From contig JBGVPL010000041.1 of NCBI GenBank assembly GCA_045126975.1, positions 1-36,705 on the forward strand: a stretch of DNA of 36,705 nt, read 5' to 3'. The notes under the pieces were generated by a model. That model made no database searches and was not told the DNA's origin. It was given only the letters and a program-made list of their open reading frames with translations. The stretch's first letter is position 1. Each line of letters begins with the position of its first letter. Position numbers and translations under genes: made by a program. The stretch is from Aphodosoma sp045126975 (GTDB lineage Bacteria > Bacteroidota > Bacteroidia > Bacteroidales > Paludibacteraceae). Below are positions 1-7,594 of this stretch, in pieces.

Positions 1-1
1 C

Positions 2-115
2 AATAGTTCATCTAAGAAAGGTAACAAAATGGTAGAGGAACTCGAACGTAAAATCCAAAACCTCAAACAAGACCTTTCTATCGTCATCGAACAAATCAAT
101 GCTCTTGATAACTAA
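2..115 (+). CDS. C-terminal end of an unidentified protein (partial)
   Basis: An open frame enters from the left edge and ends at a TAA at 113-115, giving about 37 residues. The visible tail is charged and probably helical (it reads KMVEELERKIQNLKQDLS then IVIEQINALDN), with a heptad-like hydrophobic pattern that suggests a short coiled coil. An ATG at 29 exists, but the frame is open upstream of it, so this is most likely the end of a longer gene. It has the same strand as panB and ends about 120 bp before it. I do not recognise the family. Confidence 0.5.
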   Translation, partial: NSSSKKGNKMVEELERKIQNLKQDLSIVIEQINALDN

Positions 116-120
116 TATAA

Positions 121-238
121 AATTCACTATCCAACAATTAACTATCGACTGTTGACAACCCAATATTGTCCCCCTATCTTAGGGGGACGGAGCCTAACGG
201 GCGAAGGGGGTCAACACTCCTCACTCATAACTAAAAAG
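121..238. repeat. Heptamer arrays flanking a C/G-rich palindromic repeat (panB leader)
   Basis: The panB leader is almost entirely repeat. 131-160 and 212-237 are degenerate 7-bp units (for example AACTATC, GACTGTT, then CCTCACT, CATAACT). Between them, 161-212 is copy A of the palindromic family seen also at 3036-3080, 13941-13986 and 14487-14532. Its core is an inverted repeat of GTCCCCCT and AGGGGGAC around a 4-nt loop. The palindrome seems to have entered a pre-existing heptamer array. Confidence 0.7.
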
Positions 239-1060
239 ATGTCTGTTCATACACCTGAAGATATTCGTAAAGTAACCACACATCGTCTTTTCGAGATGAA
301 ACAACGTGGCGAAAAAATCAGTATGATTACATCATACGACTACACAATGGCTTCAATCGTTGACGAAGCAGGTGTAGATGTAATTCTCGTTGGCGACTCA
401 GCTTCTAATGTCGTTGCAGGTAATGTTACTACTCTACCTATTACGCTTGACCAAATGATATTTCTCGGAAAATCAGTAGTTAAAGCCGTAAAACGCGCCC
501 TCGTTGTAGTTGATATGCCTTTTGGAACTTATCAGGTTTCTGAAACTGAAGCAGTAAGTAATGCAATCAAAATCATGAAAATCACCCATGCCGATGCACT
601 CAAACTCGAAGGCGGTGTAGAAATCATAGATGCAGTGCGCAAAATACTTGCAGCAGGTATTCCAATTATGGGTCACCTTGGACTTATGCCTCAATCTATT
701 AATAAGTATGGCACTTACAACGTACGCGCAAAACAACAAGACGAAGCTGAAAAACTAATTGCCGATGCCAAAGCACTCGAAGAAGCAGGTTGCTTTGCTA
801 TCGTACTTGAAAAAATTCCAGCATCACTTGCCAAACGTGTTGCACAAGAAGTGCGTATTCCAATTATAGGTATCGGGGCAGGTGGCGATGTTGATGGTCA
901 AGTGCTTGTACTCCACGACATGCTCGGTATGACAAAAGGCTTCTCACCTCGTTTCCTTCGTCGCTATGCCGACCTCAACACAATTATCAACGAGGCCGTA
1001 AGCCACTACGTTGAAGATGTCAAAAGTTGCGACTTCCCTAACATCAACGAACAATACTAA
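239..1060 (+). CDS. panB: 3-methyl-2-oxobutanoate hydroxymethyltransferase
   Basis: PanB transfers a hydroxymethyl group from 5,10-methylene-tetrahydrofolate to 2-oxoisovalerate, giving ketopantoate, the first committed step of pantothenate and CoA synthesis in the cytoplasm. Family landmarks are visible: the KISMITSYDYTMA strand, ILVGDSASNVVAG (metal and substrate site), the ALKLEGG segment, IMGHLGLMPQS, and IIGIGAGGDVDGQVLVLHD near the end. The ATG at 239 is chosen because it gives 273 residues, close to the roughly 264 of E. coli PanB. The frame is open back to 152, but that stretch translates the repeat-derived leader. No panC or panD is adjacent. A perfect palindromic terminator follows 10 bp after the stop. 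Confidence 0.97.
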   Translation: MSVHTPEDIRKVTTHRLFEMKQRGEKISMITSYDYTMASIVDEAGVDVILVGDSASNVVAGNVTTLPITLDQMIFLGKSVVKAVKRALVVVDMPFGTYQVSETEAVSNAIKIMKITHADALKLEGGVEIIDAVRKILAAGIPIMGHLGLMPQSINKYGTYNVRAKQQDEAEKLIADAKALEEAGCFAIVLEKIPASLAKRVAQEVRIPIIGIGAGGDVDGQVLVLHDMLGMTKGFSPRFLRRYADLNTIINEAVSHYVEDVKSCDFPNINEQY

Positions 1061-1070
1061 ATATACCAAC

Positions 1071-1116
1071 AAAAAAATGGACTATATTAAAAATTTTTAA
1101 TATAGTCCATTTTTTT
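1071..1116. terminator. Bidirectional intrinsic terminator between panB and the esterase
   Basis: Two 23-nt arms (1071-1093 and 1094-1116) pair perfectly. The arms carry an A run on the left and a T run on the right, so the hairpin works for both convergent genes. The stem core contains ATGGACTATATT and its complement. Confidence 0.93.
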
Positions 1117-1133
1117 ATATCAATTGAAATATG

Positions 1134-2057
1134 CTATCTCTTGTATAAAAACTCAAGCGGTATTTCTACACGTTGAGACCAAGATTGTTCGGAATGAGAA
1201 TGACCCTGGAAGATACCTGTTTTGAGTTTTTCGCCTTCATGATAACCTAAGAAATCGAAAAGACGATTCATTGATTCATAAGCTGGAATATATTGCGAAT
1301 CGTAAGAGCAATCGCCATTATCAAAATAGAGAAGGTAGTCTCCATTGCGAGGAAATTTGTCCATTAAATAATATTTCATTGCTGTAGGAAAATCAGCATT
1401 ATCGCCAATTGCGCCAGTCCAATGAGTTGACATACAAACGGCTGCACCAAACACGTCAGGATACTCCGTAACGCCATAAATCGAAATCAATCCTCCCATA
1501 CTTGAACCCATGATAGAGGTAGATTTGCGGTCTGTGAGGGTTGAGAAATGAGAGTCGATTGTTGGTTTTAAAGTGTTGACTATAAAAGATAGATACTCGT
1601 CTGCACGATATTGGCCACGACACATCATATCAATAAAGTCGCGCACTTTGCCAGGAGGGGTCATCTCTACCACGCGCTCTGGCATGAGGTCGCCAATGCG
1701 AGTAGTATCCACGCTATGGATGCCTACCACAACAGCAGGACGAATTTTGTTTTCGACAATAAGCATACCCATGACAGAATCGATTTCCCAAGCCTGATGA
1801 TTCCATGTTGAATTGGCATCAAAAAGGTTTTGTCCGTCGTGCATATAAACTACAGGATATTTTTTAGAGGTAGTATATCCGTTAGGAGTCCAAACATCGA
1901 CTTTGATTGTTTCGTTGAGTTCTGGCGAAAAGATATTGGCACGCCAAAGATTGCCTGATGTAACTTCTAACTGCGATGGCTCAAACGGAGCTTTAGGTGT
2001 TGATGTACATGCGGCTAATATTGCCACTAAAGAGAAGAATAAGATTATTTTTTTCAT
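1134..2057 (-). CDS. Lipoprotein esterase, alpha/beta-hydrolase (esterase D / Fes-like)
   Basis: A 307-residue probable serine esterase of the putative-esterase family (PF00756; enterochelin esterase, esterase D and feruloyl esterase relatives). The N-terminus is a lipoprotein signal with lipobox LAAC and cysteine at residue 17, so it is probably membrane-anchored outside the cytoplasm. Visible landmarks are YMHDGQNLF (about 71-79), the nucleophile elbow GSSMGG (184-189, Ser186) and a late His in FQGHSHSEQSW (about residue 286). The substrate cannot be read from sequence; polysaccharide-linked acetyl or feruloyl esters, or siderophore esters, are possible. It stands alone, convergent with panB. 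Its leader contains two 20-bp direct repeats of the TATGTTATTCTGTCTTCTAAA type. Confidence 0.85.
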   Translation of the reverse strand: MKKIILFFSLVAILAACTSTPKAPFEPSQLEVTSGNLWRANIFSPELNETIKVDVWTPNGYTTSKKYPVVYMHDGQNLFDANSTWNHQAWEIDSVMGMLIVENKIRPAVVVGIHSVDTTRIGDLMPERVVEMTPPGKVRDFIDMMCRGQYRADEYLSFIVNTLKPTIDSHFSTLTDRKSTSIMGSSMGGLISIYGVTEYPDVFGAAVCMSTHWTGAIGDNADFPTAMKYYLMDKFPRNGDYLLYFDNGDCSYDSQYIPAYESMNRLFDFLGYHEGEKLKTGIFQGHSHSEQSWSQRVEIPLEFLYKR

Positions 2058-2074
2058 AGTTATTTGTTGTTTTT

Positions 2075-2154
2075 TTTAGAAGACAGAATAACATTTTAGA
2101 AGACAGAATAACATAAAAACAAAAATTTATGTTGTTATGTTTTTTTGTCTTTTG
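2075..2154. repeat. 20-bp direct repeat and inverted leader repeat upstream of the esterase
   Basis: AGAAGACAGAATAACAT occurs at 2078-2094 and 2098-2114 (20-bp period). An imperfect complement follows at about 2130-2154, so the segment can fold into a hairpin between the flavin reductase stop and the esterase start. On the minus strand it reads TTATGTTATTCTGTCTTC, the same leader type found before iorA, amn, holA and the dehydrogenase. Confidence 0.7.
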
Positions 2155-2162
2155 AATTTTAA

Positions 2163-2738
2163 TTATTTTTTCTTACGAACTGACCAGCCGAATTTGCCGA
2201 TTTCTTCACCAAGTTTGTAGTAATGGCCATGAGAATAAGTAATCAATTTGGCATCAGAAAGGCGGAATTCGTCAGTTACGGGGTCGATATAACGTTCGTC
2301 GGCTTGCACATTCACTACGTTGGCAATGAACATGTGGTGAGAACCTAACTCTTTGATTTCAATCACTTCGCACTCGAGACTAAGTGGCGATTCGAGAATG
2401 ATTGGAGCAGCTACTTTTTGTGCTCGTTGAGGAGTGAGGCGCATCTCTTTGAATTTGTTGTAGTCTTTACCGCTGCGAACACCACACCAGTCGGTTGCGC
2501 GAGCCATATCTTCGTTAGTGAGGTTGATTACAAAGCTCTTAGTGCGCTTGATTATATCGTACGAATGACGCTCGGGACGAACAGAGATATAGCACATCGC
2601 AGGATTAGTGCAGATGGTGCCAACCCACGCCACTGTGAGCATGTTGTATTCTTCTTCGGTTTCACCACACGAAATTAGCACGGCAGGCAGTGGATAGATG
2701 AGCGTGCCGGGTTTCCATTGTTGTTTGTTGTATTTCAT
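2163..2738 (-). CDS. Flavin reductase family protein (FMN-binding)
   Basis: A 191-residue member of the flavin reductase-like FMN-binding split-barrel family (PF01613). The order of landmarks fits: GTLIYPLPAVLISCG near the N-terminus, NMLTVAWVGTICTNPAMCYISVRPERHS (flavin-contacting strand), SFVINLT, a central DWCGVRSGKDYNKF segment, SPLSLECEV and GSHHMFIANVVNV. Such proteins reduce FMN or FAD with NAD(P)H or act as flavin-dependent oxidoreductases; the partner is unknown here. The ATG at 2738 gives the family-like MKYNKQQWKPGTL start. The frame extends 10 residues upstream (2768), but that part is repeat-derived leader (2753-2780). Confidence 0.9.
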   Translation of the reverse strand: MKYNKQQWKPGTLIYPLPAVLISCGETEEEYNMLTVAWVGTICTNPAMCYISVRPERHSYDIIKRTKSFVINLTNEDMARATDWCGVRSGKDYNKFKEMRLTPQRAQKVAAPIILESPLSLECEVIEIKELGSHHMFIANVVNVQADERYIDPVTDEFRLSDAKLITYSHGHYYKLGEEIGKFGWSVRKKK

Positions 2739-2752
2739 TTTTATATATTTAT

Positions 2753-2780
2753 TTAGACATGAAGACATGAGTACATGAAT
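2753..2780. repeat. TCATGTC-type heptamer leader of the flavin reductase gene
   Basis: On the minus strand this reads TCATGTACTCATGTCTTC followed by ATGTCTAAA, a degenerate 7-bp array closely matching the holA leader at 33888-33911. It ends about 15 bp before the ATG. Confidence 0.65.
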
Positions 2781-2960
2781 TTTTTTCTTAAACGCAAATT
2801 ATATTCTTTTTTTAACGTAAATTATCGTTAATTATCCATTAATTTCTTTTGTTATAATAGGTTATAATTTATGATTAATTTACGAAAATTTACGTTCATA
2901 AAAAAAACAATAATTTATGTTTATAAAAAATTATTTTCATGTCTTCCTGTCTTTTATATA

Positions 2961-4892
2961 CTATTTTTTACGTCGTTTTTTGTCGAAAAATTGTTTACGT
3001 TCGCGCTCGTAACTACGGAACTGTGTTTTTTCCACATATTCCTCCCCGGTCTTAGGGGAGGTGGCAAAGCCGGAGGGGTTATTATTTACAAATAATCTAT
3101 CGGCTATATCAGGACGACGGATTTTCTGCAAAAACTGCTTGATTGTGCGGCGCTCTTCTGGCTTGTACCAAAAGAAGAATTGACGCTGAGCGAGTTTATC
3201 ATCCTTAGTACGAGCCACATAAACAGGTTTAAGTGTATATGGGTCGAGACCTGTGTGATACATCTCAGTGGCAAGTGTCATAGGCGTAGGCGTGAAGTCT
3301 TGCACCTGCTCAAGTTGGAAGTTAAGTCTCTTTGTTTCAATAGCCAACTCTGCCATATCAATAGGCTCGCAACCTGGGTGACTCGAAATGAAATATGGGA
3401 TGATTTGTTGATTGAGATGCTCCGATTCGTTTACTCGGTCGAAAATTTGTTTGAATTGTTTGAACAGCGAAAAACTTGGCTTGCGCATAACAGACAATAC
3501 CCTATCGGATGTATGCTCAGGAGCAACTTTGAGGCGACCGCTGACGTGGTTTTTGATGAGTTCACGAGCATACTCGGTATTTGTGCGATTGACCTCTTCA
3601 GAGTCTGTACGGTGCATAACAACATCATAGCGCACACCACTGCCGATAAAGCTCTTTTTGATACAAGGCAAAGCATCCACAGCACGATACATCTCGAGCA
3701 AAGGTGCATGGTCGGTGTTCATATTCTTACAAACCGAAGGAAAAGCGCACGATGGACGTTTGCATTTAGCGCAAAGTTCTTGATTTTTACCTCGCATCAT
3801 GTACATATTAGCACTCGGTCCGCCTAAATCGCTGAGATAGCCCTTAAAATCAGGGTCATTGGCAAGAGTTTTCACCTCTTTAAGAATGGAATTGAGTGAG
3901 CGAGAAACTACGAATTTACCTTGGTGCATAGAGATAGTACAAAAGGCACATCCACCCCAACACCCACGATGAGTATTCACCGACCAACGAATCATGTCGA
4001 AAGCAGGAATAGTTTTGCCTTTGTATTTTGGGTGAGGCTGACGAGTGAATGGCAATTCGTAAACGGCATCCAACTCCTCTGTTGTCATCGGAGAATATGG
4101 TGGATTGACCACTACATATCTATTGCCAACACCTTGAACTAAAACAGTCTGATTGAGCTTGTTGCTCTCCTCTTCTATCGTTTTGAACGTTGCAGCCGAA
4201 GTCTTTTTGTTTTTGGCGCACTCTTCGTGAGAAGCTAACTCGACTATCCCATCACCATCAGGTTTGACATCAGACAAATAGCCCACTTGACACATATCGT
4301 GGCAATCTTCGATAGTTGCGCCTGCAGACATGCGACGAACTAACTCGCGCATAGGCTTTTCGCCCATACCATATATAAGAAGGTCAGCACCCGTGTCGGC
4401 AAGGATAGAGCGATGATACGAATCATCCCAATAGTCATAATGAGAAAAACGGCGCAACGAAGCCTCGATGCCTCCAATCACAAGAGGCACATCGGGATAT
4501 AATTGTTTAATAATCTTAGCGTATGTAATTGTTGCACGATCAGGGCGCATACCTGCCTTGCCATCAGGCGTATAGGCATCGTTTGAACGCAAACGCTTGT
4601 TGGCAGTATAATGATTGACCATCGAGTCCATACAGCCTGCCGAGATAGCAAAGAAGCGACGCGGACGTCCCATTTTGGTAAAATCGCGATGGTCGCCACG
4701 CCAATCTGGTTGTGGCACAATAGCCACACGCCACCCCTCCGCCTCAATCACACGCCCAATTACAGCAGCACCAAACGATGGGTGATCGACATAAGCATCA
4801 CCCGAAAATAGCACCACATCCACCTCATCCCAACCACGAATCTCTAATTCTTTCTTGGTTGTAGGGAGAAAATCAGTAAGTTGATATTTCAT
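2961..4892 (-). CDS. YgiQ family radical SAM protein (UPF0313)
   Basis: A 643-residue radical S-adenosylmethionine protein of the YgiQ family. The N-terminal part carries the B12-binding-like UPF0313 segment (FLPTTKKELEIRGW, then DVVLFSGDAYVDHPSFG). The radical SAM cluster motif is Cys311-x3-Cys315-x2-Cys318 (CWGGCAFC). A cysteine-rich GKNQELCAKCKRPSCAF stretch follows, and the C-terminus is Lys/Arg-rich. The reaction is unknown in the family. Residues about 605-619 (NNNPSGFATSPKTGEEYV region) are encoded by copy B of the palindromic repeat, inserted without breaking the frame. The upstream ATPase stop lies only 2 bp before this ATG, so the two are probably co-transcribed. Confidence 0.93.
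   Translation of the reverse strand: MKYQLTDFLPTTKKELEIRGWDEVDVVLFSGDAYVDHPSFGAAVIGRVIEAEGWRVAIVPQPDWRGDHRDFTKMGRPRRFFAISAGCMDSMVNHYTANKRLRSNDAYTPDGKAGMRPDRATITYAKIIKQLYPDVPLVIGGIEASLRRFSHYDYWDDSYHRSILADTGADLLIYGMGEKPMRELVRRMSAGATIEDCHDMCQVGYLSDVKPDGDGIVELASHEECAKNKKTSAATFKTIEEESNKLNQTVLVQGVGNRYVVVNPPYSPMTTEELDAVYELPFTRQPHPKYKGKTIPAFDMIRWSVNTHRGCWGGCAFCTISMHQGKFVVSRSLNSILKEVKTLANDPDFKGYLSDLGGPSANMYMMRGKNQELCAKCKRPSCAFPSVCKNMNTDHAPLLEMYRAVDALPCIKKSFIGSGVRYDVVMHRTDSEEVNRTNTEYARELIKNHVSGRLKVAPEHTSDRVLSVMRKPSFSLFKQFKQIFDRVNESEHLNQQIIPYFISSHPGCEPIDMAELAIETKRLNFQLEQVQDFTPTPMTLATEMYHTGLDPYTLKPVYVARTKDDKLAQRQFFFWYKPEERRTIKQFLQKIRRPDIADRLFVNNNPSGFATSPKTGEEYVEKTQFRSYERERKQFFDKKRRKK
3036..3080 (-). repeat. 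C/G-rich palindromic repeat, copy B, inside ygiQ
   Basis: Read on the minus strand it runs AACCCCTCCGGCTTTGCC, then an inverted repeat CCTCCCCT / CCGGGGAGG ending in AATAT. It aligns with copies A, C and D. It is in frame with the gene and adds about 15 residues near the C-terminus. Confidence 0.85.
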
Positions 4893-4894
4893 AA

Positions 4895-6247
4895 TTATAA
4901 AAATATTGTCATATAAATAGGTAAGAACACAATACCACCCTCACTCTTTAAATCTTGGTAATGAATAACGTATGGCTGATAAAGTTGAGTATTATATTTT
5001 TTCATAAACTTACCTAAAGAAGTAAGTGTGTAACGAGTACTTGATTTCACCTCTATTGGAGAAATATTATGTCGGTTTGATATAGTTGGTTTCTGAATCA
5101 AAAAATCTATCTCCATCCTATCATCTGCAACATTAGAATATTGCGAATAGAAATACAACCTATGACCTGATGCACGAAGCATCTGCGCTACTATATTTTC
5201 GACCAACATTCCCTTGTTGATTTCTAATTTATCCAATAAGAGTTTTTTATAAATCTCCTCACCAACTATCGTTTTTTCATCAAAAGCAAGACTTATCAAC
5301 AACCCTGTATCAGCCATATAACACTTCAATTGTTGAGTATCCATCTTCATTCTAAGACCCAACGATGGTTCAGTTGCACCCCAACAAATATTAACAACTT
5401 GCGACTCTTCCAACCAGAAAAACGAAGTTTCATATTCTCGAAAACGAGCAGAAGATTGAATATCTTGCAACCTAAATTTTTTTTCATGGCGTTGCAATGT
5501 AGCTGGAAGCTGCTCAAAAATACTTTTTACTTTCGTTTCAAATCCAGAAGCATACTTCTCAATATCTGACTTATATAGAGAAAGTATATCACGCTTAACC
5601 TTATCAACATCTCCAAAATTCTTATTACTCTCCACATAACGACATACCGCTTGTGGCATACCCCCAACAATCATATACTCCTTGAACATATCCATCGCTT
5701 TACGATGCATCAACGGCCCAAGAGGTTGTTGCTTATCAAAACAATGTTTTATAAAAGGAATCAACATATCATCACCCAAAGCCCAAGCAAATTCCTCAAA
5801 ATCCATTGGAAACATCTGTAGTCTACGCTCTTCTGATGGTATGACGATATCTTTTACATTCTTGTTGATAGAAACCAACGAACCAGTTTCGATATAATCA
5901 TAACGTCCATCTTCAACAAGATATTTAATTGCTGCTCTTGCGCGTGGACAAAGTTGCACCTCATCAAAAACAATCAACGACTCACGTTCATACAATTTTA
6001 CTCCCATTATGTTTTGCAAATACATAAAGAGCACATCCAAGTCTGAAAGATAATTATCAAACAAGGCAAATACATCTTTGGGAGCGCTATTAAAATCGAT
6101 AAATAGAAAAGATTTATACTCGTTTTTTGCAAATTCTTTCACTATATAACTCTTTCCTACACGACGCGCTCCATCAATAAGAATAGCCACTCTACCCTTC
6201 TCCTCTTGTTTCCATTTCAATAACTCGTTGTAAATCTTGCGCTTCAT
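4895..6247 (-). CDS. AAA_14 / DUF4143 family ATPase
   Basis: A 450-residue P-loop ATPase of the AAA_14 plus DUF4143 type, common in Bacteroidetes and archaea. The Walker A motif is GARRVGKS (about residues 26-33), Walker B is LIVFDEVQ (about 92-99), an arginine-rich sensor region EERRLQMFPMDFEEF follows, and the C-terminal DUF4143 part includes ADTGLLISLAF and an IDFLIQKP...PIEVKSS segment resembling a PD-(D/E)xK nuclease fold. Cellular role is not established; genes of this type are often multicopy and patchily distributed. It sits 2 bp upstream of ygiQ. Its 5' leader is a four-copy 33-bp tandem repeat downstream of a clear promoter, which suggests autoregulation. Codon use is richer in A/T than panB or ygiQ. 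Confidence 0.92.
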   Translation of the reverse strand: MKRKIYNELLKWKQEEKGRVAILIDGARRVGKSYIVKEFAKNEYKSFLFIDFNSAPKDVFALFDNYLSDLDVLFMYLQNIMGVKLYERESLIVFDEVQLCPRARAAIKYLVEDGRYDYIETGSLVSINKNVKDIVIPSEERRLQMFPMDFEEFAWALGDDMLIPFIKHCFDKQQPLGPLMHRKAMDMFKEYMIVGGMPQAVCRYVESNKNFGDVDKVKRDILSLYKSDIEKYASGFETKVKSIFEQLPATLQRHEKKFRLQDIQSSARFREYETSFFWLEESQVVNICWGATEPSLGLRMKMDTQQLKCYMADTGLLISLAFDEKTIVGEEIYKKLLLDKLEINKGMLVENIVAQMLRASGHRLYFYSQYSNVADDRMEIDFLIQKPTISNRHNISPIEVKSSTRYTLTSLGKFMKKYNTQLYQPYVIHYQDLKSEGGIVFLPIYMTIFL

Positions 6248-6257
6248 ATCAAAAAAT

Positions 6258-6386
6258 CACATTTTTAAGGTTTAGAAAAATAGTAATTCCCACATTTTTA
6301 AGATTTAGAAAAATAGTAATTCCCACATTTTTAAGGTTTAGAAAGGTGCTTTTTCCCACATTTTTAAGGTTTACAAGTGCAAAGTT
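6258..6386 (-). repeat. Four 33-bp tandem repeats in the ATPase leader
   Basis: Exact 33-bp period: copies begin at 6258, 6291, 6324 and 6357. Each starts CACATTTTTAAG(G/A)TTTA on the plus strand. Copies 1 and 2 are nearly identical, copy 3 diverges in its last third and copy 4 is a partial copy. On the coding (minus) strand the unit contains AAACCTTAAAAATGTGGGAA. All copies lie between the predicted transcription start and the ATG. Confidence 0.95.
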
Positions 6387-6411
6387 ATAAATATTTTTTT
6401 AATTACACAAA
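6380..6411 (-). promoter_or_regulatory. Bacteroidetes promoter of the DUF4143 ATPase
   Basis: On the minus strand a TTTG -33 box (6408-6411) and a TAACTTTG -7 box (6380-6387) are separated by exactly 20 bp, matching the known Bacteroides consensus TTTG-N19-21-TAnnTTTG. Transcription would start near 6373, at the edge of the fourth tandem repeat. Confidence 0.8.
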
Positions 6412-6443
6412 GTTTTTTTGTACTAAATAATAAAAGTAGACAC

Positions 6444-6487
6444 AAAAAAAAACGACCACCTACTCTTTTACTCAGAATAAGCGGTCG
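6444..6487 (-). terminator. Strong intrinsic terminator, minus strand
   Basis: A stem of about 14 bp with several G-T wobbles (6453-6466 with 6474-6487, outer arms CGACC and GGTCG) is followed on the minus strand by a run of nine T (6444-6452). No gene ends directly before it on this strand: the channel gene at 6740 already has its own terminator at 6707-6731. It may therefore end a short RNA from 6488 to about 6578. Confidence 0.75.
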
Positions 6488-6706
6488 AGAACATCAAAAT
6501 TCCCGAGGTTTATATAATATATTATCAAACAAAGGCTTCATGTAAAAATGTGAGACGCTGTCCTACATTTTGGAAACTAAAGATAAAACTATAATTTTAT
6601 GCTCTATGTCAACAAATTTAGGAAAAATGGAGAGTTGCAAATGAGAGGTGTAAAGATGGCGGTTTTTTTCGGCATAGGTTGCTTAAGGATTGCTGTTGGG
6701 TAGTAA

Positions 6707-6731
6707 GAAAAAAGAGACGCAATGCGTCTCT
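6707..6731 (-). terminator. Palindromic GAGACGCA terminator downstream of the channel gene
   Basis: Arms AGAGACGCA (6713-6721) and TGCGTCTCT (6723-6731) with a one-base centre, followed on the minus strand by T6. It is the same dispersed palindrome as 10732-10755 after alaS, so a repeat family is being used as a terminator. Confidence 0.8.
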
Positions 6732-6739
6732 ACTATATT

Positions 6740-7105
6740 CTATTTTTCTTTCGATTCTAAGATTTTGTCTATTTTTGCCTCTAATTGATTCAATTTTTCT
6801 TTTACATCATCATTATTATCGCTAACCATAGCATCAACAAAAACTGAATTTACTAATGATAAACCAATGACACCACCTAAAACAAGTAACAAACAAAAAT
6901 ATATACGCGTTACGCGAGCCCAAATTGGAGATAATTGTGAGGCTACTCCATCAGGAATTTCATACCAACCTTCAATTGTAAATAATCGGAATATCGAATA
7001 AATAGCATCAGTTGGTGTTGCAAAAAATTCAGGTGCTATAGTTTTAAACAACGAACAACTAATCATTGCAAAAACCAAAATCAATATAAAAAAGCCAATA
7101 AACAC
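6740..7105 (-). CDS. Voltage-gated cation channel, pore half (S5-P-S6), split gene
   Basis: A 121-residue C-terminal half of a six-TM bacterial voltage-gated channel (BacNav/CavMr type, Ion_trans family). Visible parts: S5 (FIGFFILILVFAMISCSLF), pore loop with filter-like TIEGW (about residues 43-47), S6 (RIYFCLLLVLGGVIGLSLV) and a charged C-terminal coiled coil (VKEKLNQLEAKIDKILES), as in tetrameric bacterial sodium channels. The frame continues directly from the voltage-sensor half at 7115-7519: only the TAA at 7115-7117 and three sense codons (Ser-Tyr-Ala) lie between. GTG at 7105 is the first start-like codon; independent translation is doubtful. Together the halves make about 259 residues, near the 274 of NaChBac. 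Filter TIEGW resembles calcium-selective CavMr more than NaChBac TLESW, but selectivity cannot be assigned. Confidence 0.7.
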   Translation of the reverse strand: MFIGFFILILVFAMISCSLFKTIAPEFFATPTDAIYSIFRLFTIEGWYEIPDGVASQLSPIWARVTRIYFCLLLVLGGVIGLSLVNSVFVDAMVSDNNDDVKEKLNQLEAKIDKILESKEK

Positions 7106-7114
7106 AGCATATGA

Positions 7115-7519
7115 TTATTTCATTGCTTGAGCGAAACCTAATGCAATTTGAGTGAAATTTGGGAAGAAATGAACAACTCTGAAAAATCTGAAAACACGTA
7201 AAATACGCAAAATTAACAAGAAAGACAAATTAATAGCATTTATTGGGAAAAATGCAGCGATAACCGAAGGTAATGATAAAACAACTAATATACCATCTAA
7301 TCTATTCCAACCAGAAGACCAATATTTTTTTAACCCAAGATGTTGTAATTTAATAGCCATCTCTATTATAAAAATAATAGAACACAATAAATCGACTATT
7401 TGAATAAAATAGTTACTAATACCACACTCTTGAAGATAAATAATTATAGAATTGACAAAAATAACAACAAAAATGAATTTATCATTAAAGAATAATTTTT
7501 TTACAAAATTTTTCATCAT
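7115..7519 (-). CDS. Voltage-gated cation channel, voltage-sensor half (S1-S4), split gene
   Basis: A 134-residue N-terminal half of the channel. It has four hydrophobic segments; S3 carries WNRLDGILVVLS and S4 has arginine at every third position (Arg105, 108, 111, 114 in LRILRVFRFFRVV), the classic voltage-sensor pattern. The frame ends with TAA just after PNFTQIALGFAQAMK, in the S4-S5 linker. Sequence after the stop stays in the same frame and reads as S5, so this is a single nonsense mutation (or a sequencing error), not a frameshift. An upstream terminator at 7541-7580 isolates it from the membrane protein gene. A TGTATTTG -7-like box lies only about 10 bp before the ATG. Confidence 0.7.
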   Translation of the reverse strand: MMKNFVKKLFFNDKFIFVVIFVNSIIIYLQECGISNYFIQIVDLLCSIIFIIEMAIKLQHLGLKKYWSSGWNRLDGILVVLSLPSVIAAFFPINAINLSFLLILRILRVFRFFRVVHFFPNFTQIALGFAQAMK

Positions 7520-7540
7520 TACAAATACAGCTAAATATTC

Positions 7541-7580
7541 AAAAAAAATTAGTCAAGTGGTATTTTACCCCCACTTGACT
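7541..7580 (-). terminator. Intrinsic terminator after the 114-residue membrane protein gene
   Basis: Ten-bp perfect stem AGTCAAGTGG (7551-7560) with CCACTTGACT (7571-7580), loop of 10 nt, followed on the minus strand by a T run (7541-7548). Confidence 0.88.
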
Positions 7581-7594
7581 TTTTGTTATCTCAA

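Larger units (their letters stand above)
6412..6739. other. Gene-free stretch with two terminators and a possible small RNA
   Basis: No convincing open reading frame. It holds the terminator at 6444-6487, a possible structured transcript between them (6488-6578, with a 7-bp AAAATGT/ACATTTT stem at 6545-6570 and an AT palindrome near 6520), a weak TATCTTTA -7-like box on the minus strand (6578-6585) without a well-spaced -33 box, and the palindromic terminator at 6707-6731. Confidence 0.4.

Noticed and set aside
152..238. Extended N-terminus of PanB from an upstream ATG
   Set aside because: The extra 29 residues translate the heptamer array and palindromic repeat; the protein from 239 already has family length.
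6258..6386. CRISPR array
   Set aside because: The 33-bp units are contiguous with no spacers of independent sequence, and no cas genes are present.
7106..7117. Programmed recoding (readthrough or frameshift) in the channel gene
   Set aside because: No frame change is needed, the stop is TAA, and no pseudoknot or slippery site was evident. A mutation or sequence error is simpler.
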